This document shows positions 25,764 to 34,602 of a stretch of DNA of 64,000 bases, one piece after another (the stretch's first letter is position 1; the number at the start of each line of letters is the position of its first letter). This DNA is from Pseudomonadota bacterium. Its GTDB lineage: Bacteria > Pseudomonadota > Gammaproteobacteria > Burkholderiales > Methylophilaceae. A program made the position numbers and the translations under genes. The stretch is from assembly GCA_029556915.1 (NCBI GenBank), contig JAKQIT010000072.1, forward strand, positions 24,868-88,867, read 5' to 3'. Below the pieces are notes generated by a model. The model did no database searches. It saw only the letters and a list, made by a program, of their open reading frames with translations, and was not told where the DNA came from.

Positions 25764-27929
25764 TTACTTCGTTTTATTATAAAGGGGTAAGTGAATACTC
25801 ACCATTGCCCCTGCTTGCTGCATACTTTCAGTAAGATTATTTTCAATTTTAATACTTCCTTTGTGTTCTTCCACAATTTTTTTCACAATCGCCAAGCCAA
25901 GCCCCGTACCATGCGGCTTAGAGGTAATGTAGGGCTCAAACGCATGTTGCAGCATATCGGCTGGAAAGCCCGTGCCATTATCTTGCACGGTAAGCACCAA
26001 CATGCCACCACTTATTTTCGTTTCAATCACAATATTTGCATTTGGCAAGTTGCTCAAAGCGTCTTGCGCATTTTGTAGTAAATTATGAATCACTTGGCGT
26101 AGCATGGTGCTGTCGCCCCCAATGTCGCAAGGTGCTTTTTCAAGCAACAAGCTAATGCTAATCGCTGGTAAATCATAAAATGAAACAACTTCTTCAATGA
26201 GCTTATTTAAATCTAGCGCCTGCATTTTGGGCGCTGGCGCGCGGGCATATTCACTAAACTCATTCACCATTCTCTTCATCGCATCCACTTGATTCACGAT
26301 GGTTTCTGTTGAGCGCGTGAGAATTTTAGCGTCAGCATCGGCCAATTTACCTTGTAATTTATGCGCCATACGCTCTGCAGAAAGCTGAATAGGTGTCAGT
26401 GGATTTTTAATTTCATGCGCTAAGCGCCGTGCCACTTCGCCCCAGGCCGCATCGCGCTGGGCTTGCACCATGGTGGTAGCATCGTCAAACACATTGACAT
26501 AACCACCATCCGGCAAGCGCGTTCCACGCATGGTGATGATTTGCTTACCTTGCGTGTTAATCAGCTCAATTTGCGTTTGTGGCAAATCTTTTGTGCTAGT
26601 AACGCCGCTTTCTGTTGTGCCTTTTTCTGCCGCATTATTGGGCAAAGCTTCTATAATCACTTGAAAAAAACTGGCTAAGCGCGTTTGCTTTTCAATGATT
26701 TTATCGGGGGTAAAACCGACGTATCGGTCTAGTGGCGCACTTAAGATATTCGCGGCTGCATCATTATATGTGCGCAATTCACCACGTTGATTAAATGCGA
26801 TAACCCCAGATGACAAATGCGCAAGTATCGTTTCTAAATAGCCACGCGCAGCTTCTACGCGGGCGCGGTTACTTTCTGCCGCTTTAGTTGCATCGTCTAG
26901 CTGTTGCGTCATGCTATTAAATGATTGCACCAATACGCCAAGCTCATCTTTACCATGTGCAGGTAATACTGTGCTGTAATCACCACTGGCAATCGCTTTG
27001 GTGCCTTCAGCCAACACCGTTAGTGGTGCGGACAGGCGACGACTCAATACAAACGCAATTGCTACGGCACTTAACATCGCCAACATCATGACTAAAGTGA
27101 GTGTGAGCGCAAATACCTCGCGCAAGGCAGTGCGACTATAGGAAAGTTGCTGGTAATCTTGATACACATCTTGTACCCGCTCAGCGGTTGTCGCTAACTG
27201 TTCTGGTACGGGTTGTAGTAGTTGCAATATTCGTGTTTCACCTTCTAGCGTTTGCGAGCTGACGGGTGTAAGCACACGCAAATATAGGCCTTTATTGGTT
27301 ATTGGCTCAATACTGCCTATCGTACGATTTTTTGCCTGCCTAAGTTGCGCCAATGTGGGCAACTCAGGTAAAAACGTGGCCGAATCGCTGCTAGACACCT
27401 CTAAAATTCGTCCCTGTACAGTAAGCAAAGTGGCGTCTTGTATGCCACTTTTTTCACGCAAATCATTCAACATTGAACGTGATTTTTCAGGTTGATACAC
27501 GAGGCTAATCGCCATGTCTTTACTTTTTTCTTTTAGGTCACTGAGCATGACATCCAAAGCTGTTCGACCTAAATTTAACCCGCCCTCAAGTGCTGCTTCT
27601 ACTTTTAAATTAAACCAAGATTCAATCGAGCGCGTCAAAAAATTCACAGAAACCAAATACACAATCAAACCAGGAATCAATGCCATCATGGCAAAACTGG
27701 CGAGTAAGCGTAGAGTAAAACGGCTTCCCATCACGCGTTTACGAATTTGCCTCACCATTCGCCAGACTTGGTAAACAATCAGCACCACAAGGCAGGCCGC
27801 CAAAGTGATGTTGAGCGTGACAAGTAATGTGTAATACTCACCTGAGGCAGCAGTATTAGCGCTCGCGTTTGATAAAAGATACAGTAAAAATAAGCCTAAA
27901 ACTGTGCTGAAAATTGCAACGTATTTCAT
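25764..27929 (-). CDS. ntrY: NtrY-like membrane sensor histidine kinase
   Basis: 721 residues. Two N-terminal helices plus a third and fourth around residues 85 and 280 bracket a periplasmic or extracytoplasmic region of about 180 residues. A HAMP domain (about 295-350) and a PAS domain (about 370-480) follow. The HisKA motif is LAHEIKNPLTPIQLSAER and the HATPase has DNGTGFP and GTGLGLAIVKK. This is the NtrY architecture, linked in other proteobacteria to nitrogen, redox or envelope signals. The start overlaps the DUF4390 gene stop (ATGA). Confidence 0.88.
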   Translation of the reverse strand: MKYVAIFSTVLGLFLLYLLSNASANTAASGEYYTLLVTLNITLAACLVVLIVYQVWRMVRQIRKRVMGSRFTLRLLASFAMMALIPGLIVYLVSVNFLTRSIESWFNLKVEAALEGGLNLGRTALDVMLSDLKEKSKDMAISLVYQPEKSRSMLNDLREKSGIQDATLLTVQGRILEVSSSDSATFLPELPTLAQLRQAKNRTIGSIEPITNKGLYLRVLTPVSSQTLEGETRILQLLQPVPEQLATTAERVQDVYQDYQQLSYSRTALREVFALTLTLVMMLAMLSAVAIAFVLSRRLSAPLTVLAEGTKAIASGDYSTVLPAHGKDELGVLVQSFNSMTQQLDDATKAAESNRARVEAARGYLETILAHLSSGVIAFNQRGELRTYNDAAANILSAPLDRYVGFTPDKIIEKQTRLASFFQVIIEALPNNAAEKGTTESGVTSTKDLPQTQIELINTQGKQIITMRGTRLPDGGYVNVFDDATTMVQAQRDAAWGEVARRLAHEIKNPLTPIQLSAERMAHKLQGKLADADAKILTRSTETIVNQVDAMKRMVNEFSEYARAPAPKMQALDLNKLIEEVVSFYDLPAISISLLLEKAPCDIGGDSTMLRQVIHNLLQNAQDALSNLPNANIVIETKISGGMLVLTVQDNGTGFPADMLQHAFEPYITSKPHGTGLGLAIVKKIVEEHKGSIKIENNLTESMQQAGAMVSIHLPLYNKTK

Positions 27930-28534
27930 TTTGCAGGTTCGAGCTTAATTTCAGGCTTAGGCTCCGCTTTAGGAAGCTGATTGACAAAATTTGGCGTCCA
28001 CTCAAAACGCTGGCTGGACATGTGCCACTCATCATCGGCCTGCAGGGCTTGGGGAAGTTTTTTTGTATCTAGTCGCATGAGCAAAGCCGCTTTTAAATGC
28101 TCTTCATTTTCTATTTCGGATTTTTTAAATACATTTAAACCACTGATATAGGATAAATCATCCAACGCCTCATCTAAACGAACAAAAGTTTTTTGTTGCT
28201 CGCCGCGAGTAACGATAAATTGCCTTGAGAGCGCATGGTAATTGAGCGCGACTTCATGAGAAACCGTCACTACCTCATCATCAAACCAATATTTTCTAGG
28301 CTTGCTCAGTTGAAACTCTAAAATAAATTTCAGCACAAAGCCCTTGCTAATGGCATCTTCAACTTTTGGGCTAAATTTCATATCCACATCGGCGTTGAGT
28401 TCATACATGTCGCCGACTGCAACTAATTCGGCAGTGTTGATATGCAGGTTTGTATTTCCCGCTACGGCAAACTGAGGAATAAAGACTAGCAACCACGCAC
28501 AAAGGACTAATTTAATTTTTTTGCAATAGTGCAT
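27926..28534 (-). CDS. DUF4390 domain exported protein
   Basis: About 202 residues, starting MHYCKKIKLVLCAWLLVFIPQFAVAG, a clear signal peptide with cleavage near AVA-GN. The body is beta-rich and matches DUF4390, found next to ntrYX and rsmB in betaproteobacteria. Function unknown. Its first 23 nt overlap the 3' end of rsmB. An upstream ATG at 28555 would lengthen the overlap and put seven extra residues before the signal peptide. It probably forms an operon with rsmB and ntrYX. Confidence 0.8.
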   Translation of the reverse strand: MHYCKKIKLVLCAWLLVFIPQFAVAGNTNLHINTAELVAVGDMYELNADVDMKFSPKVEDAISKGFVLKFILEFQLSKPRKYWFDDEVVTVSHEVALNYHALSRQFIVTRGEQQKTFVRLDEALDDLSYISGLNVFKKSEIENEEHLKAALLMRLDTKKLPQALQADDEWHMSSQRFEWTPNFVNQLPKAEPKPEIKLEPAK

Positions 28535-29861
28535 AAAAAAAGCCGTCATGCGCAATGGTGGGAATGAGCTGCCCTTGTTGCTGGGTAATGTTGTGATGCA
28601 ATGAATGCGCAGGTAAAACGAAAGGCAACTGCTGCGCGTCTGGATTATTTTTTAGAAATTGATTCACTTGTTGTTGATTTTCTTCATTAAAAACCGAACA
28701 GGTTACATAAAGCAATTTACCATTCTTTGCCAACATCTGCCATAAATTCGCCAAAATTTTAGCCTGCTGCGTTGCAAAAAAGCCCACATCCGCCTCACGA
28801 CGTAGCCACTTAATATCTACATGACGACGCACAATCCCAGAGGCTGTACAAGGAACATCGGCTAATATACGATCAAATGGTTTGCCATCCCACCAATTAT
28901 TTTGGGCTGCATCGCCTTGCAAAATATTCGCCTGTAACTTGAGACGCTGTAGATTACTTTTTACACGCTCTAATCGTGTTGCATCAGTATCTAAAGCGGT
29001 CATCTGCAGATTTGCCATTTCTAACATATGGCTGGTTTTTCCGCCTGGCGCGCAACATGCATCTAACACCCGCATATTGGGTTGAGCGTCTATTAAATTG
29101 GCGGCTAGTTGCGCACCATAATCTTGCACCGAAACGACACCATCTAAAAAACCAACCAAGTTTTCTACGGGCACTGGCTTTGCCAAAACAACGGCTTGCC
29201 CGCCCAAATGTGACGCTTCAATATCTTGCCGCGCAAGTAGCTGTAAATATGCCTCAACTGTTATTTTTTGTGCATTCACCCGCAAGGTCATCGGTGGATG
29301 TTGGTTGCCTGCAACCAACATGCTTTGCCAATCAGTTGGATATTGATTTTTTAGCTTGTTAATCCACCATTGTGGATAAGAATAGGTAGCGACTTCGTTA
29401 TTTTTTATCTTGTTAGCCAGCGCGTCTTTTTGTCTCAGAAAATTACGCAATACACCATTCACCAAGCCCTTTGCCCAGCGTGGTTTAGCATAGCTAGCCG
29501 CTTTTACAGCTTGATTCACAATGGTAAAGTCTTCTGCTTGGTCATGCAGCAGTTGGTAAACTGCCACTAAAAGTAATGCTGTCACATGTGAATTACTTAA
29601 AGGCTTTTCAAGTAATTGTGTTAGGTAAGCATTCACCTCGCCATAATTGCGTAGCGTGCCATAACTCAAATCTGCCGCTGCCCCGCGTTGCTGAGGTGTG
29701 GCTTTGGCAAATCCGGCTAAAGCGTGCGGCAAAGCGATTGTGAGATTGCGCCCATCCAGCACATCGGCCACTGCATCCGCAGCTATTTGTTGAGAAATAT
29801 ACAAAGCGACTTTCAATGTTGAATAAACAAGCATTTTAACCGCCACAGCGTTTAGATGCAC
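28512..29861 (-). CDS. rsmB: 16S rRNA m5C967 methyltransferase
   Basis: Methylates C967 of 16S rRNA with SAM. The NusB-like RNA-binding domain (about residues 15-150) is followed by the Rossmann methyltransferase with ACCAPGGKTSHML, the cysteine motif DVPCTASGIVRRH and the second cysteine in YVTCSVFNEEN. At 449 residues it is normal for RsmB. The N-terminus could begin slightly later than MHLNAVAVKMLV. It is the first gene of the rsmB-DUF4390-ntrY-ntrX run. Confidence 0.93.
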   Translation of the reverse strand: MHLNAVAVKMLVYSTLKVALYISQQIAADAVADVLDGRNLTIALPHALAGFAKATPQQRGAAADLSYGTLRNYGEVNAYLTQLLEKPLSNSHVTALLLVAVYQLLHDQAEDFTIVNQAVKAASYAKPRWAKGLVNGVLRNFLRQKDALANKIKNNEVATYSYPQWWINKLKNQYPTDWQSMLVAGNQHPPMTLRVNAQKITVEAYLQLLARQDIEASHLGGQAVVLAKPVPVENLVGFLDGVVSVQDYGAQLAANLIDAQPNMRVLDACCAPGGKTSHMLEMANLQMTALDTDATRLERVKSNLQRLKLQANILQGDAAQNNWWDGKPFDRILADVPCTASGIVRRHVDIKWLRREADVGFFATQQAKILANLWQMLAKNGKLLYVTCSVFNEENQQQVNQFLKNNPDAQQLPFVLPAHSLHHNITQQQGQLIPTIAHDGFFYALLQKN

Positions 29862-29903
29862 GCTGATAGTAAATAAAACATTTTTTGGTCAATGAAATAA
29901 ACA

Positions 29904-29938
29904 AAGCCTCGTTATTTCTTGTGGAAATAACGGGGCTT
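29904..29938 (-). terminator. terminator after glycine-zipper gene
   Basis: Imperfect long stem AAGCCCCGTTATTTC / GAAATAACGAGGCTT on the minus strand, followed by TTTGTTTATTT. It lies between the glycine-zipper gene and rsmB, both on the minus strand. Confidence 0.7.
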
Positions 29939-29993
29939 AACCGAGATTAAACAGTATTCGTTTGCGAATGCTTAATCCAATTTAACTAAACTA

Positions 29994-30635
29994 TTAGTAG
30001 TGTTCACGATGGTGACGATTTTTACGGTGATGATTGCGGTAGCCATCATCACCCCAACGTGAGTTATTATCATAACGGTCATCATAATTGGCTTGTGTAA
30101 CCACTTGTCTTTGTGGAGCCACAACTACATTGACATCAATATAACGTCCTGGGTGATCCGTTGTAACGGTGGTGTAATTTCTACCGTTATATTCATAAGT
30201 CACCAAGTAACCTGTTGTCACTGATTGCCAATTATCAACTTGATAGCAGCTTTCTACTGGCACAGTACGCGTGCCATGACGGTAGCTGTTGTTATTCGCA
30301 ATATTATTGCCTACCAACGCGCCAACCCCTGCACCCACTGCAGCAGCAGCCACACGGCCATTACCACGACCCACAGTATTACCTAACAAGCCACCTGCTA
30401 CGCCACCAATAAGTGCGCCTGCGATATTATTGTTGCTACCACGGCTATAACTTTGTTGCTGATATTCTGTGCGACACTCTTGACGTGGCACATTCACACG
30501 CTCAACTTGTGGTGTGGCAGAAATCACACGCGCCATATCATTGTATTGGTCAGTTGCCATTGCTGGACTCGCAAAAACTGCAGCAAACATAGCAGGTACT
30601 AACATTTTTTGACTTAAGCTTTTCACTACTTGCAT
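29994..30635 (-). CDS. glycine-zipper 2TM (Rick_17kDa-like) exported protein
   Basis: 213 residues with a signal peptide (about 1-27, cleavage ATA or AMA before TDQ). A glycine zipper at about 70-115 contains ALIGGVAGGLLGNTVGRG and AAVGAGVGALVGN, typical of the Rick_17kDa/SlyB-like glycine zipper family, and there is a His/Arg/Asn-rich C-terminus ending HHRKNRHHREHY. No lipobox is visible. Such proteins associate with the envelope; the specific role is unknown. It is monocistronic, with its own terminator. Confidence 0.8.
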   Translation of the reverse strand: MQVVKSLSQKMLVPAMFAAVFASPAMATDQYNDMARVISATPQVERVNVPRQECRTEYQQQSYSRGSNNNIAGALIGGVAGGLLGNTVGRGNGRVAAAAVGAGVGALVGNNIANNNSYRHGTRTVPVESCYQVDNWQSVTTGYLVTYEYNGRNYTTVTTDHPGRYIDVNVVVAPQRQVVTQANYDDRYDNNSRWGDDGYRNHHRKNRHHREHY

Positions 30636-30900
30636 TTTCTTTCTCCTTTTTCTAGGCCTTAACTTTTAATATTGGCGCTAGTTTTAGTTACGCTAAATAT
30701 AAGCGCGATTGATTGAAGTGTTTAATTTCAACCTCTGCTTTTATGGTGCAGATGAGCATACAACGCGGCATATTTGCGATTAGCTTACGCAAAATTGTTG
30801 CTAATTTGTAACTCATGATTTTCATTAGGTCATCATTAACACTATAAAAAATATATTTTCTTAAGTGATATTAGTTACAAACAAGTTGAATTTAAAAGAG

Positions 30901-30937
30901 AATAATGCAATCACCTGCTCAATGACTGAGCATTATT
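30901..30937 (+). promoter_or_regulatory. nested hairpins in the leader of the small exported protein
   Basis: AATAATGC (30901) pairs with GCATTATT (30930), enclosing TGCTCA-ATGAC-TGAGCA (30916-30932). The structure ends right before GGAG (30940), the ribosome-binding site. It could control translation. The rest of the 315-nt gap upstream (30636-30950) shows only AT-rich promoter-like sequence for the two divergent genes. Confidence 0.45.
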
Positions 30938-30950
30938 TTGGAGAATCACG

Positions 30951-31169
30951 ATGCGCAAATTAAACACAATTCTTGTCTTAACATGCCTTGCTTTTTCAAG
31001 CGTTTCGATGGCTGGCGAAACAAAAGAACCCATCAATCAGCAAGAAACAAGTAGCGATAATAATGCAAATCAACCTAGCCAAACAAATCAACAAGTCGCA
31101 AAAGTTGACCTCACAACGATTGAAAACCCAGCAGTAAAATTGTGCCAAATTCGAGGCTCAAGATACTAA
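30951..31169 (+). CDS. small exported protein of unknown function
   Basis: 72 residues: a signal peptide (MRKLNTILVLTCLAFSSVSMAG, cleavage near SMA-GE), then a Gln/Asn/Ser-rich linker, and a short tail with one Cys (VKLCQIRGSRY). GGAG lies eight bases before the ATG. No family is recognised. The mature part is only about 50 residues and probably disordered except the tail. Confidence 0.65.
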   Translation: MRKLNTILVLTCLAFSSVSMAGETKEPINQQETSSDNNANQPSQTNQQVAKVDLTTIENPAVKLCQIRGSRY

Positions 31170-31186
31170 TTTTTATCAGTGAAATA

Positions 31187-31241
31187 CGCCCGAGAAAATT
31201 TTACACCTCTGGAAGCCGCATGCAGACTGGCTTACAGAGGT
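31187..31241 (+). repeat. dispersed palindromic repeat, copy 5
   Basis: CCCGAG at 31189-31194, palindrome core 31206-31240. It begins about 20 nt after the stop of the small exported protein gene, in the common orientation. Confidence 0.85.
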
Positions 31242-31309
31242 GGTGAAATGATTTGTGCTAAAAATAAGCCAAAAATTGACTAAATTTTGCTCTGTTTTTG
31301 CGCTACGGT

Positions 31310-31590
31310 TTTGACTTTTATTTCCCCTGCTATCGCGCCGAGCAGCGCAAGCTTGATGGGGGATTTCGGTAAGCGGCTGTTTGAACGGAGTGACAACTAA
31401 GCTTGCGAAGCAAGCTGTTGCGACGAAGGCTAACCTTTAGGTTAAGCGAAGCGGCCGAAGTCAATTTCCGCTTGCCGCCCAGCAAGCTTAGCAGCGCAGG
31501 AAACAAGCGATAGGGGGTAGCTTTTTCTTTGGTTTCTTTCTTTTGGCTAAACAAAAGAAAGAAACTCGCTTGTCGCGCGAGAGCGACTAC
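31310..31590. repeat. complex GC-rich palindromic repeat block
   Basis: A block of interlocking palindromes (for example AAGCTTGCGAAGCAAGCTT, 31398-31416) that ends in a perfect 13-bp inverted repeat (31533-31545 with 31552-31564) whose arms read TTTCTTTCTTTTG and CAAAAGAAAGAAA. Similar blocks with this arm recur in many proteobacteria, from memory. The open frame across it on the minus strand is low-complexity and I do not call it a gene. Confidence 0.6.
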
Positions 31591-31612
31591 TTACAATTCC
31601 ACGTGATGCCTT

Positions 31613-32033
31613 TCAGTTATTGCTATTTTTTAACATTTGGCGGTATGTAAATATATTGCTCTTCATCATTGTGCTTTTTAGATTTCCTATCGCCGCAATT
31701 CGAATAGTTCGAAAAAATATCGCACACTTGATTAGCATGACAATCGTGATAATCACAAGATGGAGCATCACATGGTACATCGCAAGAAAAATCAACAAAA
31801 CCAGCTTGTTTATGAAATACTTTAGAATAACGACGATGAGCTAATCCACATTTATTTAACCTTTGCCGCAATATAAACAACCCACGCCAAACGCCAAAAT
31901 ATCTAATTGCTCGATAACCTAGTTGTGAGCAACTTGGCCTTCCAGTATGAATACGATATGCACACGAAAAGCCCTTGTGTGGCGAAATATGGCTTTGGTA
32001 GAGTTTTATCATTAAAAGAGTTAAGTATCTCAT
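31613..32033 (-). CDS. YidD-like membrane protein insertion efficiency factor with Cys-rich extension
   Basis: 136 residues. The first 65 follow the YidD pattern: IKLYQSHISPHKGFSCAYR, then SCSQLGYRAIRYFGVWRGLFILRQRLNKC, with the conserved Cys and aromatic positions. Canonical YidD ends soon after; here a further 70 residues follow, rich in Cys, His and Asp (the CDVPCDAPSCDYHDCHANQVCD stretch, split: CDVPCDAPSC then DYHDCHANQVC), which may bind metal or form disulfides. It lies 13 nt after htpX on the same strand, so probably co-transcribed. It is not next to rpmH/rnpA/yidC, where true yidD sits, so it is likely a paralog. Confidence 0.7.
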
Positions 32034-32046
32034 GGGTGATTGTTGA

Positions 32047-32916
32047 CTAAACCACCATCGCCCTCAACTTCGCCACCCGCTCCTCCGTCTTAGGATGCGT
32101 ACTAAACAAACTATCAAACGACATGCCTGATAATGGATTAATAATCATCATCTGCCCTGTTTCCGGGTGCATTTCAGCCGTTTGGTTAGGGATTTGATGC
32201 GCATAATTATGAATTTTCGTCAGCGCATCGGCCAAGGCTTTAGGGTCTTTACTAATTTCCGCACCGCCTCTGTCTGCTTCAAATTCGCGCGCGCGTGAAA
32301 TAGCCATTTGAATCAGCGAAGCAGCAAGCGGTGCTAGAAACATCATCAGCATACTTACAATCGGGCTGACGCTACGCTCACCATCTTCACTGCGGCCACC
32401 ACCAAAAAACATGCCAAACTGCGCAATTGAAGAAATCGCACCCGCCACGGTGGCAGAAATGGTTGAAATTAAAGTATCGCGATTTTTAACATGGGCAAGC
32501 TCGTGCGCCATCACACCACGCAACTCGCGCTCACTCAAAATTTGCATAATGCCCACTGTAGCTGCCACGGCTGCATGCTCTGGGTTGCGTCCTGTGGCAA
32601 AGGCGTTGGGTTGTTGCTCATTCATCACATACACCTTTGGCATGGGCAGTTGGGCATTTTCAGCCAGCTCTTTTACCATATTGTAATAGCTGCGAAATTG
32701 GCCATCGCCATAGTTATTTTCAGAATTCACTTCTTGCGCGCCATACATTTTAAGCACGGCTTTGTCTGAAAACCAATAGGCGTAAACATTCATGCCCGCC
32801 GCAAATAGCAGAGCGAGTAACATGCCTGATTGCCCACCTAGCGCGACACCCACTACACCAAATAATGCCGTAATGCCCGCCATCAATACAAACGTTTTAA
32901 TCCAGTTTCCTAACAT
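32047..32916 (-). CDS. htpX: membrane zinc metalloprotease HtpX
   Basis: Inner-membrane M48B protease for quality control of membrane proteins. The 289 residues have two N-terminal helices, the zinc motif [10 protein letters not shown] near residue 140, two further helices, and the downstream Glu ligand in EFEADRGG. The length and the C-terminal [14 protein letters not shown] are typical. The gene lies between fmt and the YidD-like gene on the same strand. Confidence 0.95.
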   Translation of the reverse strand: MLGNWIKTFVLMAGITALFGVVGVALGGQSGMLLALLFAAGMNVYAYWFSDKAVLKMYGAQEVNSENNYGDGQFRSYYNMVKELAENAQLPMPKVYVMNEQQPNAFATGRNPEHAAVAATVGIMQILSERELRGVMAHELAHVKNRDTLISTISATVAGAISSIAQFGMFFGGGRSEDGERSVSPIVSMLMMFLAPLAASLIQMAISRAREFEADRGGAEISKDPKALADALTKIHNYAHQIPNQTAEMHPETGQMMIINPLSGMSFDSLFSTHPKTEERVAKLRAMVV

Positions 32917-32993
32917 GGGGTTCTCCTATCAAATGCTGTTGTTAAGATGAGGCTTTTGCTAAAAAATTCAAGCTAATTTGCGATTAATGCGTT

Positions 32994-33935
32994 TTAGCCA
33001 AACACATCACCCACTTTAATTTGCTGGGCTTGGGCAAATATTTTTGCTGGTTGACGCTTGCCACCGGGCATCTGCAATTCATCTATCTTCAACACACCTC
33101 CGCCGCAAGCCGCATAGATACTGGCTTCCAGCGCGATGATTTCTCCTCGGGCATATTTTGCGGCTTCATTAGGCATATTTTGCGCTTCTGTAGCAAACCA
33201 AATTTTGCAGGTTTCTCCACGAAACTGCGCAGTTGCCACAGGAAAAGGATTGAAAGCGCGCACTTGACGTGAAATTTCCGCTGCGCTTTTTTGCCAATCA
33301 ATTTTTGCTTCACTTTTTTCAAGCTTGTGCGCGTAAGTCGCCAAATTTTCATCTTGCGGAGTGCTTGGCAACACGCCATCTACCGCTAAAGTTTGCATTG
33401 CTTGCACCATTAACTCAGCGCCTTTTTTGGCTAACGCATCATGCAAGGTTTGCGTGGTGGATTGCTCGGTAATGGGCACCACACCTTTGCTCACCATGGC
33501 ACCGGCATCTAGCGCAGGCACCACTTCCATAATCGTCACGCCTGTTTCAACATCGCCAGCCAATAATGCACGGTGAATCGGCGCCGCCCCGCGCCAGCGC
33601 GGCAACAAAGAAGCATGAATGTTATAACAGCCAAACTTGGGCATATTGAGCACATTGGTTGGAATAATCAAACCATAGGCCGCGACAACCATCACATCGG
33701 CTTGGGTAGCGGCAATTTGCGCTTGGACTTCTTCAGGCTTGAGTTTTTCTGGCTGAAACACATGCAAATTGTGCTGCAAAGCTAATTGCTTTACAGGGCT
33801 GGCTTGCAACTTCATACCGCGCCCTGCCGGGCGGTCTGGTTGCGTGAGCACCATCACAATATCATGACCAGCTTCAATTAACGCGGCCAATGCAGGCACA
33901 GCGAATTCTGGCGTTCCAGCAAAAATAATACGCAT
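32994..33935 (-). CDS. fmt: methionyl-tRNA formyltransferase
   Basis: Formylates initiator Met-tRNA using 10-formyl-THF. The N-terminal domain has FAGTPEFAVPAL, HASLLPRWRGAAPIHRAL and the QPDRPAGRG loop, and the C-terminal OB-like domain has FNPFPVA. The 313 residues are typical. The start overlaps the def stop by one base (TAATG). Oddity: nucleotides 33107-33127, coding the EASIYAAC segment, match the core of the dispersed palindromic repeat with one mismatch in 21. Confidence 0.95.
   Translation of the reverse strand: MRIIFAGTPEFAVPALAALIEAGHDIVMVLTQPDRPAGRGMKLQASPVKQLALQHNLHVFQPEKLKPEEVQAQIAATQADVMVVAAYGLIIPTNVLNMPKFGCYNIHASLLPRWRGAAPIHRALLAGDVETGVTIMEVVPALDAGAMVSKGVVPITEQSTTQTLHDALAKKGAELMVQAMQTLAVDGVLPSTPQDENLATYAHKLEKSEAKIDWQKSAAEISRQVRAFNPFPVATAQFRGETCKIWFATEAQNMPNEAAKYARGEIIALEASIYAACGGGVLKIDELQMPGGKRQPAKIFAQAQQIKVGDVFG
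33107..33127 (-). repeat. dispersed-repeat core embedded in fmt
   Basis: The 21-nt segment that opens AAGCCGCAT and closes ACTGGCTT on the plus strand is identical but for one base to the core of repeat copy 4 (and its complement in copies 1 and 8). The flanking stem of the repeat is not preserved. It is in frame in fmt and introduces no stop. Confidence 0.55.
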
Positions 33936-34435
33936 TACATAGCCCGCCGTAATTTCAACATTTTATTTTTAATACGGTTGCGTTTGAGCGGCGACAAATA
34001 CTCCACAAAGACTTTTCCTAACAAATGATCCATTTCATGCTGAATACAAACCGCCAATAAGCCTTCAGCCTCTAAACTAAAGGTTTGACCATTTTTATCT
34101 AATGCTTCTACTTTAATGTGTGCGGCGCGAGTCACCGTTTCGTACACGCCTGGGACTGATAAACACCCTTCTTCAAACTCACGTTCGCCATCTTTTTCAA
34201 TAATTTTTGGGTTGATAAACACCTGTAGTTGATTTTTTTCTTCGCTGGTGTCGATAATCAACAATTGAATATGCTGGTTAACCTGTGTGGCCGCCAAGCC
34301 TATGCCTGGCGCGGCGTACATCGTTTGCGCCATATCGTCAATGAGACGGCGAATGCTTGCATCTACTTCTTTGATTGGCTTAGCAACGGTATGCAGGCGC
34401 GGATCAGGATAGTTTAATATTTCTAAAATAGCCAT
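33935..34435 (-). CDS. def: peptide deformylase
   Basis: Removes the formyl group from nascent proteins. All three motifs are present: [22 protein letters not shown] (metal-binding Cys) and QHEMDHLLG (metal-binding His and catalytic Glu). The 166 residues match type 1 deformylases. It is coupled to fmt by a one-base stop/start overlap and is divergent from the LysM gene. Confidence 0.97.
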   Translation of the reverse strand: MAILEILNYPDPRLHTVAKPIKEVDASIRRLIDDMAQTMYAAPGIGLAATQVNQHIQLLIIDTSEEKNQLQVFINPKIIEKDGEREFEEGCLSVPGVYETVTRAAHIKVEALDKNGQTFSLEAEGLLAVCIQHEMDHLLGKVFVEYLSPLKRNRIKNKMLKLRRAM

Positions 34436-34602
34436 AAAGTGTCTTTATTTTGATAAAAATTGTTATATTATTTTAAAATAACAATGCTTTTTTTAAAAAA
34501 GCTTGATTGTTGAATGAATTACGTGATAAATTTAACGTAATTTCGCAGTTATTGTATTGATTTTTAACCGCCTTTTTAGGCCATTAAACTGAGGTCATCA
34601 GT

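Noticed and set aside
31330-31554. Open frame of 74 codons on the minus strand
   Set aside because: It spans the palindromic repeat block, has repeat-driven composition and no plausible ribosome-binding site; I treat it as repeat, not gene.
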